Part shown: one piece after another, positions 15,304-16,294 of the stretch | Layout of the letters: each line of letters starts with the position of its first letter | How positions within the stretch are numbered: position 1 is the stretch's first letter | Origin: Balneolaceae bacterium | Lineage (GTDB): Bacteria > Bacteroidota > Rhodothermia > Balneolales > Balneolaceae | DNA: 16,294 bases | Direction: 5' to 3' | NCBI GenBank assembly: GCA_007123985.1 | Contig: SLGA01000114.1 | Coordinates: forward strand, 1-16,294 | Notes under the pieces: generated by a model | The model's input: only the letters and a program-made list of their open reading frames with translations | What the model was told of the DNA's origin: nothing | The model's database searches: none | Made by a program: the position numbers and the translations under genes

Positions 15304-16182
15304 ATGATTAAAGAACTTGATGTAATTGAAAAGCAAAGCCCGGCAAACCGCAGACCGGATTGGCTCAGAGTAAAACTTCCTTCCGGAGAAAAATTCAAGG
15401 AAGTATCAGAAACTATCCGAAAAAATAATTTGAATACGGTATGCTCTGAAGCCCGCTGCCCAAATATGGGAGAGTGCTGGGGTGCAGGAACGGCAACATT
15501 TATGATTTTAGGGGATGTGTGTACGCGATCGTGCTCATTTTGTGCCATTAAGACGGGCCGGCCCGTTCAGGGACTTGACTGGGATGAACCCCGACGAGTA
15601 GCTGATGCTGCCGCAAAGATGAAATTGAAGCATGTGGTGCTTACCTCTGTTAATCGTGATGAGCGTAAAGATGGCGGCGCACCAATTTTTGCAGAATGCC
15701 ATAAAACACTTCGCGAAACTATTGATGGTGTTACCATTGAATCACTCATACCCGATTTCAGGGGCGTATGGGATGCACTGCAAATTGTAATTGATACCCC
15801 ACCTGATGTACTGAGTCATAATCTCGAAACGGTACCGAGACTTTACAGAACCGTGCGCCCGCAGGCAAAGTATGAACGATCACTCGAACTTCTTTTGAGA
15901 TGCAAACAGCAGGGACTTCGAACAAAAACAGGAATTATGGTTGGACTTGGTGAGACCCGAGAAGAAGTGATCGAACTGATGCAGGATTGCGTAGATCATA
16001 AAGTGGATGTGCTTACAATTGGGCAATACATGCAGCCAACAAAAATGCATCATCCGGTTGTGGAGTGGGTACACCCCGATCTTTTTGCCGAATATAAAGA
16101 GATTGGTGAGGCACTTGGATTAGAGCATGTTGAGAGCGGTCCGCTTGTGCGATCTTCCTATCATGCAGAGCGACACGTCTGA
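15304..16182 (+). CDS. lipA: Lipoyl synthase LipA, 292 aa
   Basis: Radical-SAM enzyme inserting two sulfurs into the protein-bound octanoyl chain made by LipB. The auxiliary-cluster motif CSEARCPNMGEC gives Cys47, Cys52 and Cys58. The radical-SAM cluster CTRSCSFC gives Cys73, Cys77 and Cys80. The C-terminal RSSYHAERHV (283-292) includes Ser285, equivalent to the serine ligand of the sacrificial auxiliary cluster. Other family blocks: VLTSVNRDERKDGGA, HNLETVPRLYRTVRPQA and KTGIMVGLGE, all in normal order. Length is typical for short bacterial LipA. No residue expected for activity is missing. It lies 36 bp after lipB and completes the de novo lipoylation pathway whose product is used with Lpd. 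Confidence 0.97.
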   Translation: MIKELDVIEKQSPANRRPDWLRVKLPSGEKFKEVSETIRKNNLNTVCSEARCPNMGECWGAGTATFMILGDVCTRSCSFCAIKTGRPVQGLDWDEPRRVADAAAKMKLKHVVLTSVNRDERKDGGAPIFAECHKTLRETIDGVTIESLIPDFRGVWDALQIVIDTPPDVLSHNLETVPRLYRTVRPQAKYERSLELLLRCKQQGLRTKTGIMVGLGETREEVIELMQDCVDHKVDVLTIGQYMQPTKMHHPVVEWVHPDLFAEYKEIGEALGLEHVESGPLVRSSYHAERHV

Positions 16183-16188
16183 TAAATT

Positions 16189-16294
16189 TTAGAGCTCTGG
16201 TTCGGTTCTGCCTTCAGCTTTTACTATTTTAGGAGCAAATAAACTTGAAAGGAACCGCTTCCAATGCTGGCTATTTTTGTCGTTGTAACCATTA
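16189..16294 (-). CDS. Probable C-terminal 34 residues of a gene convergent with lipA (partial)
   Basis: Reading leftward from the window edge, one frame is open for 34 codons and ends in TAA at 16191-16189, six bases after the lipA stop. The peptide, ending HWKRFLSSLFAPKIVKAEG-RTEPEL, has a normal mixed composition with a hydrophobic patch and a charged tail. Tight convergence would mirror the PlsC/RND junction at the other end of the window. The stretch is short enough that an open frame could arise by chance, and I do not recognise a family. Confidence 0.4.
   Translation of the reverse strand, partial: NGYNDKNSQHWKRFLSSLFAPKIVKAEGRTEPEL

Noticed and set aside
16264..16294. Rightward ATG with hydrophobic codons (MLAIFVVVTI) at the right edge, preceded by GAAAGGAA
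   Set aside because: Only ten codons are visible. The opposite-strand frame is longer, ends in a stop next to the lipA stop and has more protein-like composition, but this alternative cannot be fully excluded.
1..16294. Search for tRNA, rRNA, CRISPR, insertion sequences, integrase sites and defence genes
   Set aside because: No cloverleaf-like segment, repeat-spacer pattern, transposase or terminal repeats were noticed by eye; the window looks like core chromosome.

Overview
The window reads as chromosomal core DNA of a Gram-negative bacterium. Evidence for an outer membrane is a lipoprotein-type RND adaptor, two full-length RND permeases and a TonB-like energy transducer. Protein flavour (SwrC-type RND permeases with VDN/VNNG motifs, a YP-type TonB C-terminus, a Cys-poor fRMsr-like GAF protein) and mostly weak Shine-Dalgarno sequences fit the Bacteroidota/Balneolota/Rhodothermota neighbourhood. 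That placement is inference, not demonstrated. No mobile element, CRISPR array, rRNA or tRNA was recognised.

Left block (1-8423): the 3' part of a PlsC-type acyltransferase runs rightward and meets a leftward three-gene efflux operon head-on, the two stop codons sharing one TTAA. The operon is transcribed as adaptor lipoprotein (TTG start at 8423), large RND permease (1092 aa), then a second, different RND permease (1030 aa). No outer-membrane channel gene is present, so a TolC-like partner must come from elsewhere. A 12-codon mini-ORF bridges the gap between the two permease genes and overlaps the stop of one and the start of the other.

Middle block (8424-11942): a 338-bp leader holding inverted repeats, then a leftward GAF/fRMsr-like gene. 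Diverging from it to the right is a tight run of MarC-family membrane protein, DinB-family metal-binding protein and sodium:alanine/glycine symporter. The symporter's first helix appears to be encoded upstream of its first usable ATG.

Right block (12118-16182): dihydrolipoyl dehydrogenase with a clear terminator, a TonB-like gene with its own promoter-like sequence, strong ribosome-binding site and terminator, then lipB-lipA. LipB and LipA make the lipoyl cofactor from octanoyl-ACP, and Lpd reoxidises the dihydrolipoyl arm of the 2-oxoacid dehydrogenases, so lpd and lipBA form one functional group with the TonB gene inserted between them. At the right edge a leftward reading frame probably represents the C-terminus of a gene convergent with lipA.

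Most of the window is ordinary housekeeping and transport sequence. The points most worth checking are the paired permeases with substituted proton-relay residues, the relay mini-ORF between them, the extra hydrophobic insert in one permease, the symporter start, and the alternative pairing in the TonB leader. I found nothing that I would claim as a new defence or mobile system.
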